Notes under the pieces: model-generated | Databases searched by the model: none | What the model was told of the DNA's origin: nothing | The model's input: only the letters and a program-made list of their open reading frames with translations | Source: Bacteroidota bacterium | Lineage (GTDB): Bacteria > Bacteroidota > Bacteroidia > Chitinophagales > Saprospiraceae | Length of the DNA stretch: 44,890 bases | Assembly (NCBI GenBank): GCA_024642665.1 | Contig: JAHEAR010000025.1 | Coordinates: 5,586-50,475 of the forward strand | Reading direction: 5' to 3' | In this document: piece by piece, positions 27,239 to 36,285 of the stretch | Layout of the letters: every line of letters begins with the position of its first letter | How positions within the stretch are numbered: the stretch's first letter is position 1 | Made by a program: the position numbers and the translations under genes

Positions 27239-28216
27239 ATGAAAGTATATCAGGAAATCACGCCGGTCACCGGAACGGACTTGTTTGTGATTATGGACTC
27301 TGTAAACAAAGGTTTTAAGTATCCGATTCACAACCATCCGGAATTTGAATTAACCCTGGTGTCAGGAAGTGCAGGAAATCGTATTGTGGGGGACTCGACC
27401 TTGCGTTACAAAGAGGAAGATCTTGTATTGATCGGTCCATACTTGTTTCACAAATGGGATGATGTGGACAAGCAAGGCACAGCAAAGGATCCTTGTCGCG
27501 TGATTACCATTCAATTTGACATGCATTTATTTGACAAATCGCTGCTTGCTAAAAAACCTTTTGCATTAATTCAGGGGTTTCTCATCAGCTCAGGTCGTGG
27601 CATTCGCTTTTATGGGAAAACACTTGTGGAAGCCAAAAAAAAGATGAGTCGATTGACCGGATTGAAAGGGGTAGAGAGTGCTACAGCGTTTTTAATGCTT
27701 CTGGATTATTTATCTAAATCCAGACAGTTTGAATTTCTGGCCAGTGAAGGATTTAATGTCAATCCGGTGCAGGCCAATAGTAAAAGACTGCATGCCGCTT
27801 ACCAGTATCTGTTGCAGCATTTTCAGGAAAGCAGCTTAAGAATGTCTGATGTGGCGGCAGAAGTTAACCTTGGCGATTCAGCGTTTAGTCACTTTTTTAA
27901 AAAAGCAACCAACAGAAGTTTTTCGGAGTATCTGATTACTATGCGTCTCGAACATGCCTGTAAGTTGCTCATTGAATCAGATGAACAGATTAGTCGCATT
28001 GCTTTTTTAGCAGGGTTTAATAACATGGCAAATTTTAACCGCATGTTTAAAAACTCACATCAGTGCAGTCCTTTACAGTTTAGAAAAATATACCAGGAGA
28101 AAAGTAAATTTGACTGGAACAAACAGATCACCCCGGGACAATTTATTCCACAAGGAAGTTCTGCCGGACCGGGTAACAAACCTCCGCAATATCGCACACG
28201 AATTGTGAGGTCATGA
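27239..28216 (+). CDS. AraC-family transcriptional regulator
   Basis: A 325-residue regulator. The N-terminal part (to about residue 130) is a cupin-like sensor with PIHNHPEFELTLV and GPYLFHKWDD, the usual metal/sugar-sensing fold of AraC proteins. Residues about 190-290 form two helix-turn-helix motifs (SDVAAEVNLGDSAFSHFFKK and IAFLAGFNNMANFNRMFK). Such proteins usually activate sugar operons when bound to the sugar. It is the first gene of the rightward operon, 36 bases before the sugar-binding lipoprotein, and divergent from susC, so it likely controls both. The effector is probably an oligosaccharide or its breakdown product. Confidence 0.93.
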   Translation: MKVYQEITPVTGTDLFVIMDSVNKGFKYPIHNHPEFELTLVSGSAGNRIVGDSTLRYKEEDLVLIGPYLFHKWDDVDKQGTAKDPCRVITIQFDMHLFDKSLLAKKPFALIQGFLISSGRGIRFYGKTLVEAKKKMSRLTGLKGVESATAFLMLLDYLSKSRQFEFLASEGFNVNPVQANSKRLHAAYQYLLQHFQESSLRMSDVAAEVNLGDSAFSHFFKKATNRSFSEYLITMRLEHACKLLIESDEQISRIAFLAGFNNMANFNRMFKNSHQCSPLQFRKIYQEKSKFDWNKQITPGQFIPQGSSAGPGNKPPQYRTRIVRS

Positions 28217-28252
28217 AAAAAATTAAAATGACCCTTTTGATAAGGATCTTAT

Positions 28253-29554
28253 ATGCCTTTGATGTCTTTTTTATTCCGGCTAAATATCAGTTGTCTGGTG
28301 ATCGGTTGCCTGGCATCCTGTCATCGCCAACAACACGATGACCATACGTTGGTATTCTGGTCATCGAGCAATCCCGAAGAAATAAAATTTGCTAAACAGT
28401 ATGTTGACCGTTGGAACGAAAACCACAAGGAAATCCCGTTTTTTTTTCAACCTGTTCCGGAAGGACAATCCAGTGAAGAAGTTTTGCTGGCAGCCGTGGT
28501 AGGTAAAACTACCCCTGATATTTATGCAAATATGTGGCAGGGAGACGTGGAAGATTTTGCACGCAGTGGTGTGTTGGTCGCGCTGGATACCCTTGATGGA
28601 TTTTTGGATTTTTTGTATGCGCGATGTGATACACAGGTAGTGAAGGAGATCACTTCAGCAGATGGTCATATATACCAGGTGCCCTGGAAAGTAAATCCGA
28701 TCATGATGATGTTCAATCCTGCGATGTTTCGGGCGGCAGGTGTAGAAACAGTTCCCACAGATTATTCATCTTATCTCGAAGCAGGAGCGAAAATTAAAAG
28801 GCATGCTGCGGAAGCAAATCTTGGAAACCAATGGCTGGGCATCAGCGAAGTCAACCCGATATGGTGGCAGCGGTTTTTTAATTTTTTGCCTTTGTATTAT
28901 GCTTCTTCGCAAGGTGCACCCATCGTAAAAGAAGGTAAAGCATTTTTCAATAATGAACATGGGATAGGGGTCTTCGCTTTTTTGCAGAAATTATATATGC
29001 ATGATTATTTTCCGCGCGAACAACAAAAAGGTCAGAGCGATCCGTTTCTGGCCTCACGCATTGCATCAACGTTTATTGGCCCATGGACCATTCAACAAAA
29101 CGAACGGTTCAAAACTGAAGGTTTTGAATATGATTTCATGCATATGCCCCTCCCGGATAGTATGACGGGTCCGGCATATTCATATGGTGATCCCAAAAAC
29201 ATGGTCATCTTTCAAACGTGTAAGCATCCGCAAGTCGCCTGGCAGTTTTTGCAAACCATGTTGTTACCTGAGGCGGATAGAGATTTTCTCGCCCTGTCAG
29301 GTCAGTTTCCCAGAAGAAAAGATTTGGATTCAAATCCACTTTTTGTGGATTATCTTCAGGCACATCCTGAGTTGATTCCGTTCGCCCGGCAGGCAAAGTA
29401 TCTGCGCGGAATGGATAGTGCGCAATACATGAAAGAGGTGCTTGATATCATCTCACAGGAATATGAAGCTTGTGTAGTCTATGGACTTAAATCACCGGAA
29501 GAGGCTATTGCTGCTGCTGCCAAAGCCGTTGACTTACTTTATCTGAATGAATAG
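28253..29554 (+). CDS. ABC sugar-binding lipoprotein (extracellular solute-binding family 1)
   Basis: A 433-residue substrate-binding protein of the family used by MalE/UgpB-type importers. A lipoprotein signal ends in the lipobox LASC (Cys near residue 23). The first lobe begins LVFWSSSNPEEIKFAKQYV, followed by TTPDIYANMWQGDVEDFA, characteristic of the family. Later segments such as TFIGPWTIQQNERFK and YSYGDPKNMVIF fit the hinge and second lobe. It would hold the sugar in the periplasm and present it to the permeases encoded next, 10 bases downstream. Binding proteins of this class are uncommon in Bacteroidota SusCD loci. Confidence 0.92.
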   Translation: MPLMSFLFRLNISCLVIGCLASCHRQQHDDHTLVFWSSSNPEEIKFAKQYVDRWNENHKEIPFFFQPVPEGQSSEEVLLAAVVGKTTPDIYANMWQGDVEDFARSGVLVALDTLDGFLDFLYARCDTQVVKEITSADGHIYQVPWKVNPIMMMFNPAMFRAAGVETVPTDYSSYLEAGAKIKRHAAEANLGNQWLGISEVNPIWWQRFFNFLPLYYASSQGAPIVKEGKAFFNNEHGIGVFAFLQKLYMHDYFPREQQKGQSDPFLASRIASTFIGPWTIQQNERFKTEGFEYDFMHMPLPDSMTGPAYSYGDPKNMVIFQTCKHPQVAWQFLQTMLLPEADRDFLALSGQFPRRKDLDSNPLFVDYLQAHPELIPFARQAKYLRGMDSAQYMKEVLDIISQEYEACVVYGLKSPEEAIAAAAKAVDLLYLNE

Positions 29555-29564
29555 CCGGAGATAA

Positions 29565-30428
29565 ATGCGACGAAATAAAACCATATCCTCTTACCTGCTG
29601 GTGTCCCCATACCTGCTGCACATCTTTGTCTTTGTGCTCTTTCCGGTTGGCTTTTCTTTGTATTTGAGTTTTCATCAATGGAATATCATCAGCCCGATGG
29701 AGTATGTCGGCCTGACAAATTATGAAAAGGTTCTTCAGGATCAGTATTTTTTAAAATCATTGCGCAATACACTTGTTTTTCTGGCGATTCACATTCCTTT
29801 ACAAATTGGCATAGCTTTAGGACTCGCCGTAATACTCAATCAGAAAATCTGGTTCAGAGCTTTTTTCCGAGGGGCCTTTTTTATGCCGGTAGTCGTATCA
29901 GGTGTCGTGGTTACAATTTTATGGCAACAACTTTATGGGTACGAAATGGGATCCATCAATCTTTTCTTAATGAAGTTGGGTTTTGAAAAAATTGGCTGGC
30001 TGACAGATCCGCAATGGGCGATGCCATCCATAGCCATTATGGCCACTTGGAAAAATGTCGGTTTGTATATTATACTTTTTTTAGTCGGACTTCAATCCGT
30101 CCCAAAATCCCTTTATGAAGCTTCTTCCCTGGAAGGAGCGACACGTTGGCAGCAATTCTGGCATATCACCTTACCCGTGATCAATCCTACGATGATGATG
30201 GTCATGATTCTGTCTACCATCGGAGGGTTTTCATTATTTATTGAGCCCTATGTGATGACCGGTGGTGGCCCGTTGAATAGTACCCTGTCTGCCGTCTTAT
30301 ATATATACAAACAAGGGTTCTTTTATTATCACATGGGATATGCCGCTACACTTGGACTTTTACTGGCATTAATTATCCTATTGGTTGTTTTCATTCAACG
30401 AATGGTTATCGAAAACAAACAGCCATGA
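29565..30428 (+). CDS. ABC sugar permease, MalF/UgpA type
   Basis: A 287-residue inner-membrane permease with six predicted segments. The EAA loop that contacts the ATPase is visible as YEASSLEGATRWQQFWHITLP. The N-terminal LLVSPYLLHIFVFVLFPVGF and the typical FFMPVVVSGVVVTILW segment fit the family. It overlaps the next permease gene by 4 bases (ATGA), implying coupled translation. Its partners are the binding lipoprotein upstream and the ATPase at the end of the operon. Confidence 0.95.
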   Translation: MRRNKTISSYLLVSPYLLHIFVFVLFPVGFSLYLSFHQWNIISPMEYVGLTNYEKVLQDQYFLKSLRNTLVFLAIHIPLQIGIALGLAVILNQKIWFRAFFRGAFFMPVVVSGVVVTILWQQLYGYEMGSINLFLMKLGFEKIGWLTDPQWAMPSIAIMATWKNVGLYIILFLVGLQSVPKSLYEASSLEGATRWQQFWHITLPVINPTMMMVMILSTIGGFSLFIEPYVMTGGGPLNSTLSAVLYIYKQGFFYYHMGYAATLGLLLALIILLVVFIQRMVIENKQP

Positions 30429-31234
30429 AAAAGTTCCTCTTTTATATACTGCTTGGTCTCGCTGCCTTCGCTTTTTTATATCCGTTCATCTGGATGGTCA
30501 GTGCGTCTTTGTCTGAAGAAAGAAGTATCACCGATGTTTCGCTTTGGCCTGTTGCGTTGACCTTTGATCATTATATCAAGTTGTTTGAGAACATTCCCAT
30601 TGCAGGATCATTTGTCAATAGTGTATTTGTTGCCACCATCGTCACATTTGGTGTCCTGGTATTCAGCTCGATGGCAGGATATGCATTAGCCCGACACAGA
30701 TTCAAAGGAAGAAATTTGCTTTTCTATTTTCTTCTGTTTACCATGACTCTCCCATTTCAATTGACACTGATTCCGAATTATATTCTGATGGTGCAATTCG
30801 GATGGACTAATTCCTTTGCTGCACTGATTTTTCCGGGGTTGTTGAATGCCTTTGCGATCCTCTTGTTTCGTCAACACTTTTTGTCCATACCGCAGGATCT
30901 CATTGATGCAGCAAGAATAGATGGATGCAATGAATGGAGAATTCTTTTTCAAATCCTTTGGCCTGTCTCTGTACCGACATTGATCACGGTGGGCATTATT
31001 ACGTTTATGACTACCTGGAATGATGTGTTGTGGCCGATCATCGTCATTCGCGAAGAGCATCTTATGACGATGCCTCAATTAGTTACTTTGTTTGCCGTGG
31101 GAGGAAGATCCATGGGACAAATCGGAATGAAACTGGCCAGCGCGACATTACTGGCCTTGCCAATCATTATTGCTTACCTGATATTTCAAAAACATTTTAT
31201 TCAGAGTATGGCCGCATCCGGTCAGAAAGAATAA
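30425..31234 (+). CDS. ABC sugar permease, MalG/UgpE type
   Basis: A 269-residue second permease subunit. It has six membrane segments, the opening FLYPFIWMVSASL and the EAA loop LIDAARIDGCNEWRILFQILWP, as in CUT1-type carbohydrate importers. With the preceding gene it forms the heterodimeric channel. The 4-base overlap and the 16-base gap to the GH130 gene keep it inside the operon. Confidence 0.95.
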   Translation: MKKFLFYILLGLAAFAFLYPFIWMVSASLSEERSITDVSLWPVALTFDHYIKLFENIPIAGSFVNSVFVATIVTFGVLVFSSMAGYALARHRFKGRNLLFYFLLFTMTLPFQLTLIPNYILMVQFGWTNSFAALIFPGLLNAFAILLFRQHFLSIPQDLIDAARIDGCNEWRILFQILWPVSVPTLITVGIITFMTTWNDVLWPIIVIREEHLMTMPQLVTLFAVGGRSMGQIGMKLASATLLALPIIIAYLIFQKHFIQSMAASGQKE

Positions 31235-31250
31235 AAAACACAGCCCGCTC

Positions 31251-32516
31251 ATGTTTATACAACGACTACCACAACATTTTAATGCCGATCCGAAAAAGGT
31301 AATACTCCTCTATCTGGATCCCGGAGAATCAGATCGCCTGACACGCTTTGCAGGATTTGTTGAAAATCTTTCCGATGCACAGGCAGATCATCTGCTGGCA
31401 GAAACCGCTACCTTATTTGCACACAGACACAGGCGGTATAATGAGCTGCTAAGATTCCACGCACAAACCGGTATGGCCGCATTATCATCATCGCCCTCTT
31501 TTTCTGAAAAGCAGCAACTGGTCTTTGGATCTTATTTGACAAAGGAGTATTCTGTCGAAGCCGCAGCTCTCTTCAATCCATCGATTGTACATCATCCGGA
31601 TCAATCCGGATTGACACCGGGAGAGACACGTTTTGTCTTAACCATGCGCTCAGTAGGCGAAGGACATATCTCCTCCATTGGGTTTATGGAAGGAGTGATT
31701 GATGGATCAAACGTAATTCGTTTTACACCACAGGGTCCCTGGCGTACGGCAGGGACAAAAGTGTCACATCTGGTAGGAGAAGATGATCATTATGATATAC
31801 AGTTTACGGAAGATATTCCTTTATCTGAGCGTGTTATATTTCCACAAGCAGCCAGCGAATCGATGGGGATGGAAGATCTGCGCATGGTTCGGTATGAAGA
31901 TGAAGGAGAAACAAGATACCTCGGTACATACACCGCCTATAACGGAAAACAAATCCAGTCAAAAATGCTGGAGACAAATGATTTTAAACGTTTCCACATT
32001 CGCAATTTTAAAGGAAGTCAGGTGGATAATAAGGGCATGGCATTTTTCCCAAGAAAGATTGGAGGTAAATACGTCATGCTGTCAAGACAAGGCGGAGAAA
32101 CCTGTGGCATCATGCAATCCGATGATTATATGACATGGAACCAAAAGCAACTTCTGCAATTACCTTTCCGCGATTTTGAACTGGTTCAAATCGGAAACTG
32201 CGGTTCGCCAATAGAAACCCCGGAAGGCTGGTTGATGCTCACACATCATGTTGGTCCTATGCGGAGATACACCTTGGGGGTAACCTTACTTGATCTTGAT
32301 CATCCGCACAAAGTTATTTCAATCCTTGACAAACCACTGATGGAGCCATTGGAGTCTGAGCGGGAAGGATATGTCCCTAATGTATTGTATACCTGTGGAT
32401 GGATGCAACACGGTGATAGCATTCTGATTCCTTACGCGATGTCAGATGTTGCCTGTGGTTTTGCCACGATGAATACCTCCATGATGGTAGATGAGTTGTT
32501 AAAACACAAAAAATAA
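31251..32516 (+). CDS. GH130-family mannoside phosphorylase or beta-1,2-mannosidase
   Basis: 421 residues, no signal peptide, so cytoplasmic. The five-bladed propeller of glycoside hydrolase family 130 is indicated by ALFNPSIVHHPDQSG, GEGHISSIGF (about residues 137-146), the ED-R motif MEDLRMV (Glu208, Asp209, Arg211) and NCGSPIETPEGWLMLTHHVG. Family members phosphorolyse beta-mannosyl linkages to mannose-1-phosphate, or hydrolyse beta-1,2-mannosides; the sequence alone does not decide. A cytoplasmic location behind an ABC importer favours phosphorolysis, which saves ATP. It overlaps the next gene by one base. Confidence 0.9.
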   Translation: MFIQRLPQHFNADPKKVILLYLDPGESDRLTRFAGFVENLSDAQADHLLAETATLFAHRHRRYNELLRFHAQTGMAALSSSPSFSEKQQLVFGSYLTKEYSVEAAALFNPSIVHHPDQSGLTPGETRFVLTMRSVGEGHISSIGFMEGVIDGSNVIRFTPQGPWRTAGTKVSHLVGEDDHYDIQFTEDIPLSERVIFPQAASESMGMEDLRMVRYEDEGETRYLGTYTAYNGKQIQSKMLETNDFKRFHIRNFKGSQVDNKGMAFFPRKIGGKYVMLSRQGGETCGIMQSDDYMTWNQKQLLQLPFRDFELVQIGNCGSPIETPEGWLMLTHHVGPMRRYTLGVTLLDLDHPHKVISILDKPLMEPLESEREGYVPNVLYTCGWMQHGDSILIPYAMSDVACGFATMNTSMMVDELLKHKK

Positions 32517-33832
32517 TGAAGCATCTTACAAACAGCGTATTCAATTCTTTTTTATGCATGGTCTTCGGCGCATTGTTGCTGTGTATTTTATTGTGCCAAT
32601 GTGCCCCACCTGTTGAAGAAAAAATCACCTCTGATACTACGATCAACACAGCTCATCTTGATGCACTGTATGAAGAGAAAATAGTTGACGGAGATACAGT
32701 CGGGATCATACATATTTATGCCGAGTTTCCCGATTATCATTTGGTAGGGGATGAAGATGAGGGCATTGCATGTGTGGATGATGCATCCAGGGCCGCTATT
32801 TTTTATTTGCGTCAATTTGCTTTAACCGCGGATCCTGAGCATCTCAGAAAAGGAAGAATGTTGGTAAAATTTTTACTAGCCATGCAGTCTCCCAATGGGT
32901 ACTACTTTAATTTTATCTGGCCGGATAGTCGGATACATACCGATGGCATTACGACAAAGGCTGAACCAAATTTTTGGTCATGGCGAGCATTATGGGCATT
33001 CGGCGAAGCAATTGATATCCTTGAGCCAAATGATCCGCTGGTGACACAAATGAGTCAGCAGAGGGATAATCTCGTCAGAAATATATTAGCCGAGAAATCG
33101 TACTGGTCAACGGAGACGGATACAACCATGGGTTGGACTTTTCCTACCTGGTTGCCCAAATCTTCCGGAACGGATCAGGCGGCTATCGTGCTCATTGGAT
33201 TGACCTATATGATTCAACAACATGATGCGACTGATCAATGGAGTTCAAGGGATTCGATTGTGGCGCTCATGAATCATTTCGGTGATGGTTTGTGTCAGAT
33301 GCAATTTGAACAAACAGAGGCGATGCAAACAGGGGCTTTTTTGAGTTGGGAAAATACCTGGCATGCCTATGCCAATATTCAGTCGTATGCCTTGCTGGTA
33401 GCGGGTGAAGCAATTGACAATATTCATTTTACAGCCCATGCGTTTTATGAAATAAATCACTTTTATCCGGCAGTGCTCGCTGCCGGTGGTCTGGATCACT
33501 TTTCCATAAGAGTAGATGAAGGAAAAATCAGGGTCTATGACCAGGCGGTTTTTCCTCAGATTGCTTATGGCAGAAGACCAATGGTTTGGGCAGCATTGAA
33601 AGCATATGAAATGACGCAGGACGAAAAATACCTGGCGATGGCGACTGACCTGACAGCATGGTTTTCCGGAAAAAATCCAACTAACTTACCCATGTATGAT
33701 CCGGACACTGGCAGAGGGTATGACGGGATTAGTAGCGCTGATCAAATTAATAAGAATGCCGGGGCTGAATCAACTATTGAATCTTTGTTGTCAGTACAGG
33801 CGATGGCGATGACAATTTCCAAAAAGCAATAA
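32516..33832 (+). CDS. Lipoprotein of the (alpha/alpha) toroid type, possible glycoside hydrolase or lyase
   Basis: 438 residues. The N-terminal signal ends in a cysteine-rich lipobox (LLCQC). The body has paired helices with aromatic clefts: GIACVDDASRAAIFYLRQFA, SPNGYYFNFIWPDSR, PNFWSWRALWAFGEAID and the end NAGAESTIESLLSVQ, preceded by TGRGYDGI. These features resemble six-hairpin glycosidases and related enzymes; I cannot name the family. A catalytic acid may be among the conserved Asp/Glu of VDDAS and NAGAEST. It probably acts in the periplasm on the imported oligosaccharide before the ABC importer takes it. Its ATG overlaps the GH130 stop region, and the ATPase starts 3 bases after it. 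Confidence 0.75.
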   Translation: MKHLTNSVFNSFLCMVFGALLLCILLCQCAPPVEEKITSDTTINTAHLDALYEEKIVDGDTVGIIHIYAEFPDYHLVGDEDEGIACVDDASRAAIFYLRQFALTADPEHLRKGRMLVKFLLAMQSPNGYYFNFIWPDSRIHTDGITTKAEPNFWSWRALWAFGEAIDILEPNDPLVTQMSQQRDNLVRNILAEKSYWSTETDTTMGWTFPTWLPKSSGTDQAAIVLIGLTYMIQQHDATDQWSSRDSIVALMNHFGDGLCQMQFEQTEAMQTGAFLSWENTWHAYANIQSYALLVAGEAIDNIHFTAHAFYEINHFYPAVLAAGGLDHFSIRVDEGKIRVYDQAVFPQIAYGRRPMVWAALKAYEMTQDEKYLAMATDLTAWFSGKNPTNLPMYDPDTGRGYDGISSADQINKNAGAESTIESLLSVQAMAMTISKKQ

Positions 33833-33835
33833 CTC

Positions 33836-34924
33836 ATGGCTGAAGTTTTTCTTAAAAATTTCTTTAAACGGTATGGTGAGGTAGTTGCCGTTTCGGATGT
33901 TTCCTTGCATATCCATGACAAGGAGTTTGTCGTCCTCGTCGGGCCCTCCGGTTGCGGTAAATCGACAACGCTACGAATGATCGCCGGGCTCGAAGATATT
34001 ACCTCAGGTGAATTATACATCGGAGAAAAACAGGTCAACGAAGTGGCACCAAAAGACAGGGATATAGCCATGGTATTTCAAAACTATGCGTTGTATCCAC
34101 ACATGACTGTTTTTCAAAACATGGGATTTGGACTTCGACTAAAAAAAGTCCCTAAAAAAGAAATCAAGGAACGTGTGGAAGCAGCTGCAGAAATTGTTGG
34201 GTTGACACCTTATCTAAAACGAAAGCCGGGGACCTTATCCGGAGGTCAGCGGCAACGTGTTGCACTGGGTAGAGCCATTGTTAGAAATCCAAAGGTCTTT
34301 TTATTTGATGAACCCCTCAGTAATCTCGATGCTAAACTTCGGGTACAAATGCGGATGGAGATTTCTAAACTGCAACGCACCCTTGGTGTGACTACAATCT
34401 ATGTGACACATGACCAGACGGAAGCCATGAGCATGGCGGACAGAATCGCTGTTATGAAAGATGGTGTCTTGCAGCAATTTGACACACCGATGCATATGTA
34501 TGATCATCCTGCGAATCTTTTTGTTGCCGGTTTTATCGGAAGTCCGGCTATGAATATGCTTCCGGGGAAACTCGACGAATTAAAAATATTCAAAGATGCT
34601 TCCGGGCTTTTTACGCTGGATCTGAACGGGTATTTGCCTTCTTCAATAGACGCCGGTGAATATGTGCTGGGTATACGACCTGAAAATATACGTGGCGATA
34701 ATCGATTGAATAACCCTTTTTATGTGCCGATCCAGATTCTGGCAGATGTGGTGGAGCCGATGGGTAGTGACAGTTATCTGTATTTTAAAATCGGAGACAT
34801 TTCGATGACCGCGCGTTTACGTCCGGAAACGGCGCCACAAGAACAAACAGCTGCAACATTATATATCGATCGTAGCAAAATTCATTTCTTTTATGCCGAA
34901 ACTGGGCTAAATATTAAAAATTGA
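33836..34924 (+). CDS. ABC sugar importer ATPase, MsmX/UgpC/MalK type
   Basis: A 362-residue ATPase with Walker A GPSGCGKST (36-44), Q-loop VFQNYALYPHMTV, signature LSGGQRQRVALGRA, Walker B VFLFDEPLSNLD and switch YVTHDQTEAMSMAD, followed by a C-terminal TOBE/MalK-like regulatory domain (from about residue 235). It powers the permease pair encoded in the same operon. Having the ATPase in the operon makes the importer complete, unlike many Firmicutes systems that share one. It ends the rightward operon. Confidence 0.97.
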   Translation: MAEVFLKNFFKRYGEVVAVSDVSLHIHDKEFVVLVGPSGCGKSTTLRMIAGLEDITSGELYIGEKQVNEVAPKDRDIAMVFQNYALYPHMTVFQNMGFGLRLKKVPKKEIKERVEAAAEIVGLTPYLKRKPGTLSGGQRQRVALGRAIVRNPKVFLFDEPLSNLDAKLRVQMRMEISKLQRTLGVTTIYVTHDQTEAMSMADRIAVMKDGVLQQFDTPMHMYDHPANLFVAGFIGSPAMNMLPGKLDELKIFKDASGLFTLDLNGYLPSSIDAGEYVLGIRPENIRGDNRLNNPFYVPIQILADVVEPMGSDSYLYFKIGDISMTARLRPETAPQEQTAATLYIDRSKIHFFYAETGLNIKN

Positions 34925-35097
34925 AGCCAGCGCATGGGGCGTAAAAGAGAAAATGAGTAGTTCGGGAACTTTTTTCAAGATTCCTGATATCGACTGCAGC
35001 TTTACTTTCGTAGAAAAAAGAAGAATTATTTTAGAATTACCTTTAACTTGTATTTGATCATACGATTATTTTTTCAAAACGAATTAAAGAAAAGCAA

Positions 35098-35436
35098 ATG
35101 GACGCACAGAAAGTTGACATGTTTATCATGACGAACAGTAAGTTTTTTGAAACGAATCATTTGGCCTGGGTGCGAGAGCAACTTGTTCAGGCAGATGATG
35201 ACCGATGGCCCGCATTACAAATGCTTCAATTTAAAGATCCAACCACCTATCTGATTATTTCTCTGTTAGGGGGTAGTCTTGGGATCGATCGTTTCATGCT
35301 TGGCGATACAGGGCTAGGTGTTGGGAAACTGCTCACTTGTGGGGGTGCCGGTATCTGGGCCATCATCGATTGGTTTATGATTATGCCCGCTACCCGCGAA
35401 AAAAACATGCAACTGTTTCAAAATGCCCTTGCATAA
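35098..35436 (+). CDS. TM2-domain membrane protein
   Basis: 112 residues. After a charged N-terminal region comes the TM2 domain: two membrane segments joined by a short loop, with LLGGSLGIDRFMLGDTGLGV and KLLTCGGAGIWAIIDWFMI, including the typical GxDRF and the final W-x-x-x-D. The role of TM2 proteins in bacteria is unknown. It leads a group of four closely packed genes, 10 bases before the DUF2752 gene. Confidence 0.93.
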   Translation: MDAQKVDMFIMTNSKFFETNHLAWVREQLVQADDDRWPALQMLQFKDPTTYLIISLLGGSLGIDRFMLGDTGLGVGKLLTCGGAGIWAIIDWFMIMPATREKNMQLFQNALA

Positions 35437-35445
35437 TTTTTGCGA

Positions 35446-35856
35446 ATGAGTCGGAATCAACTTTATATTCCAGTCTTATTGTTTTGTCTGAGTGGCTTAT
35501 TTTGGATAAAATTTAATTTACCCAATGCCGCAGGTGACACCCATAATATTACGGTTTGTCCCATTAAAAAAGTGACCGGTTTTCCTTGTCCTTCCTGTGG
35601 CTCAACCCGCGCTGCTGTTGCCTTTGTTGAAGGGGACATAAAAAAATCATTTTTTGAAAACCCATTGGGTGCTTTTCTGGCATCATTTCTCCTGCTGGGG
35701 CCACCCTGGATTGTTTGGGATTACCTGTCCGGTCACTCAACCTTTATGTTTTGGTATACGCGTGCTGAGAAATTTATTCGTCGAAGAAGCGTGTCTGTCA
35801 TTTTGATTGGCATGATGGTCGCCATCTGGATCTGGAATATTATCAAAGGACTATGA
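35446..35856 (+). CDS. DUF2752 membrane protein
   Basis: 136 residues from the ATG at 35446; the in-frame TTG at 35440 is less likely. The family signature is plain: CPIKKVTGFPCPSCGSTRA, with conserved cysteines, followed by membrane helices and the ENPLGAF segment. The function is not known; the cysteine loop suggests metal binding or a redox role. It overlaps the next gene by 4 bases. Confidence 0.92.
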   Translation: MSRNQLYIPVLLFCLSGLFWIKFNLPNAAGDTHNITVCPIKKVTGFPCPSCGSTRAAVAFVEGDIKKSFFENPLGAFLASFLLLGPPWIVWDYLSGHSTFMFWYTRAEKFIRRRSVSVILIGMMVAIWIWNIIKGL

Positions 35857-36284
35857 AACTAGTTTCAGCATTCGCCTATCCTCCCATGGAACATGAAGCA
35901 GAACGGGCTTCCAACAGCTATGTGATGTCGCTGATTGCGGTGATGGCAGGTCTCCCACTGCCCATCATTAATCTCATCGCTACGTTTATCTTTTTTATGG
36001 GCAACAGAAAGGGATCCTACTTTGTGCGGTGGCATTGTACGCAGGCACTTCTTTCTCAAGTTTCTTTGCTGGCGATTAATTCGGTGAGTTTCTGGTGGAC
36101 GATCGATGTTTTTTTTCGGGATGGTGACATTAGTAATCATTACATCTCTTATATGATCACAGTATTTTTGTTTAATCTGGTCGAACTGATCGCCACGATT
36201 TATACCGCCATCGAAACACGTAAAGGACATCATATAGCCTGGTGGTTTTATGGCGATTTGACCAATGTACTTTGCCGAAAATAG
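35853..36284 (+). CDS. DUF4870-like membrane protein
   Basis: 143 residues with about four membrane segments. FIFFMGNRKGSYFVRWHCTQALLSQ resembles the hallmark segment of DUF4870 (a basic residue, then F-x-x-x-H-x-x-Q-A). The family is uncharacterised. Its start overlaps the DUF2752 stop (ATGA), and the M48 peptidase begins right after its stop. Confidence 0.85.
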   Translation: MKLVSAFAYPPMEHEAERASNSYVMSLIAVMAGLPLPIINLIATFIFFMGNRKGSYFVRWHCTQALLSQVSLLAINSVSFWWTIDVFFRDGDISNHYISYMITVFLFNLVELIATIYTAIETRKGHHIAWWFYGDLTNVLCRK

Positions 36285-36285
36285 T

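Noticed and set aside
34959-34975. AGTT-CGGG-AACT hairpin followed by T-run after the ATPase gene
   Set aside because: A 4-bp stem is too weak for a terminator; it may still contribute to ending the rightward operon, but cannot be supported.
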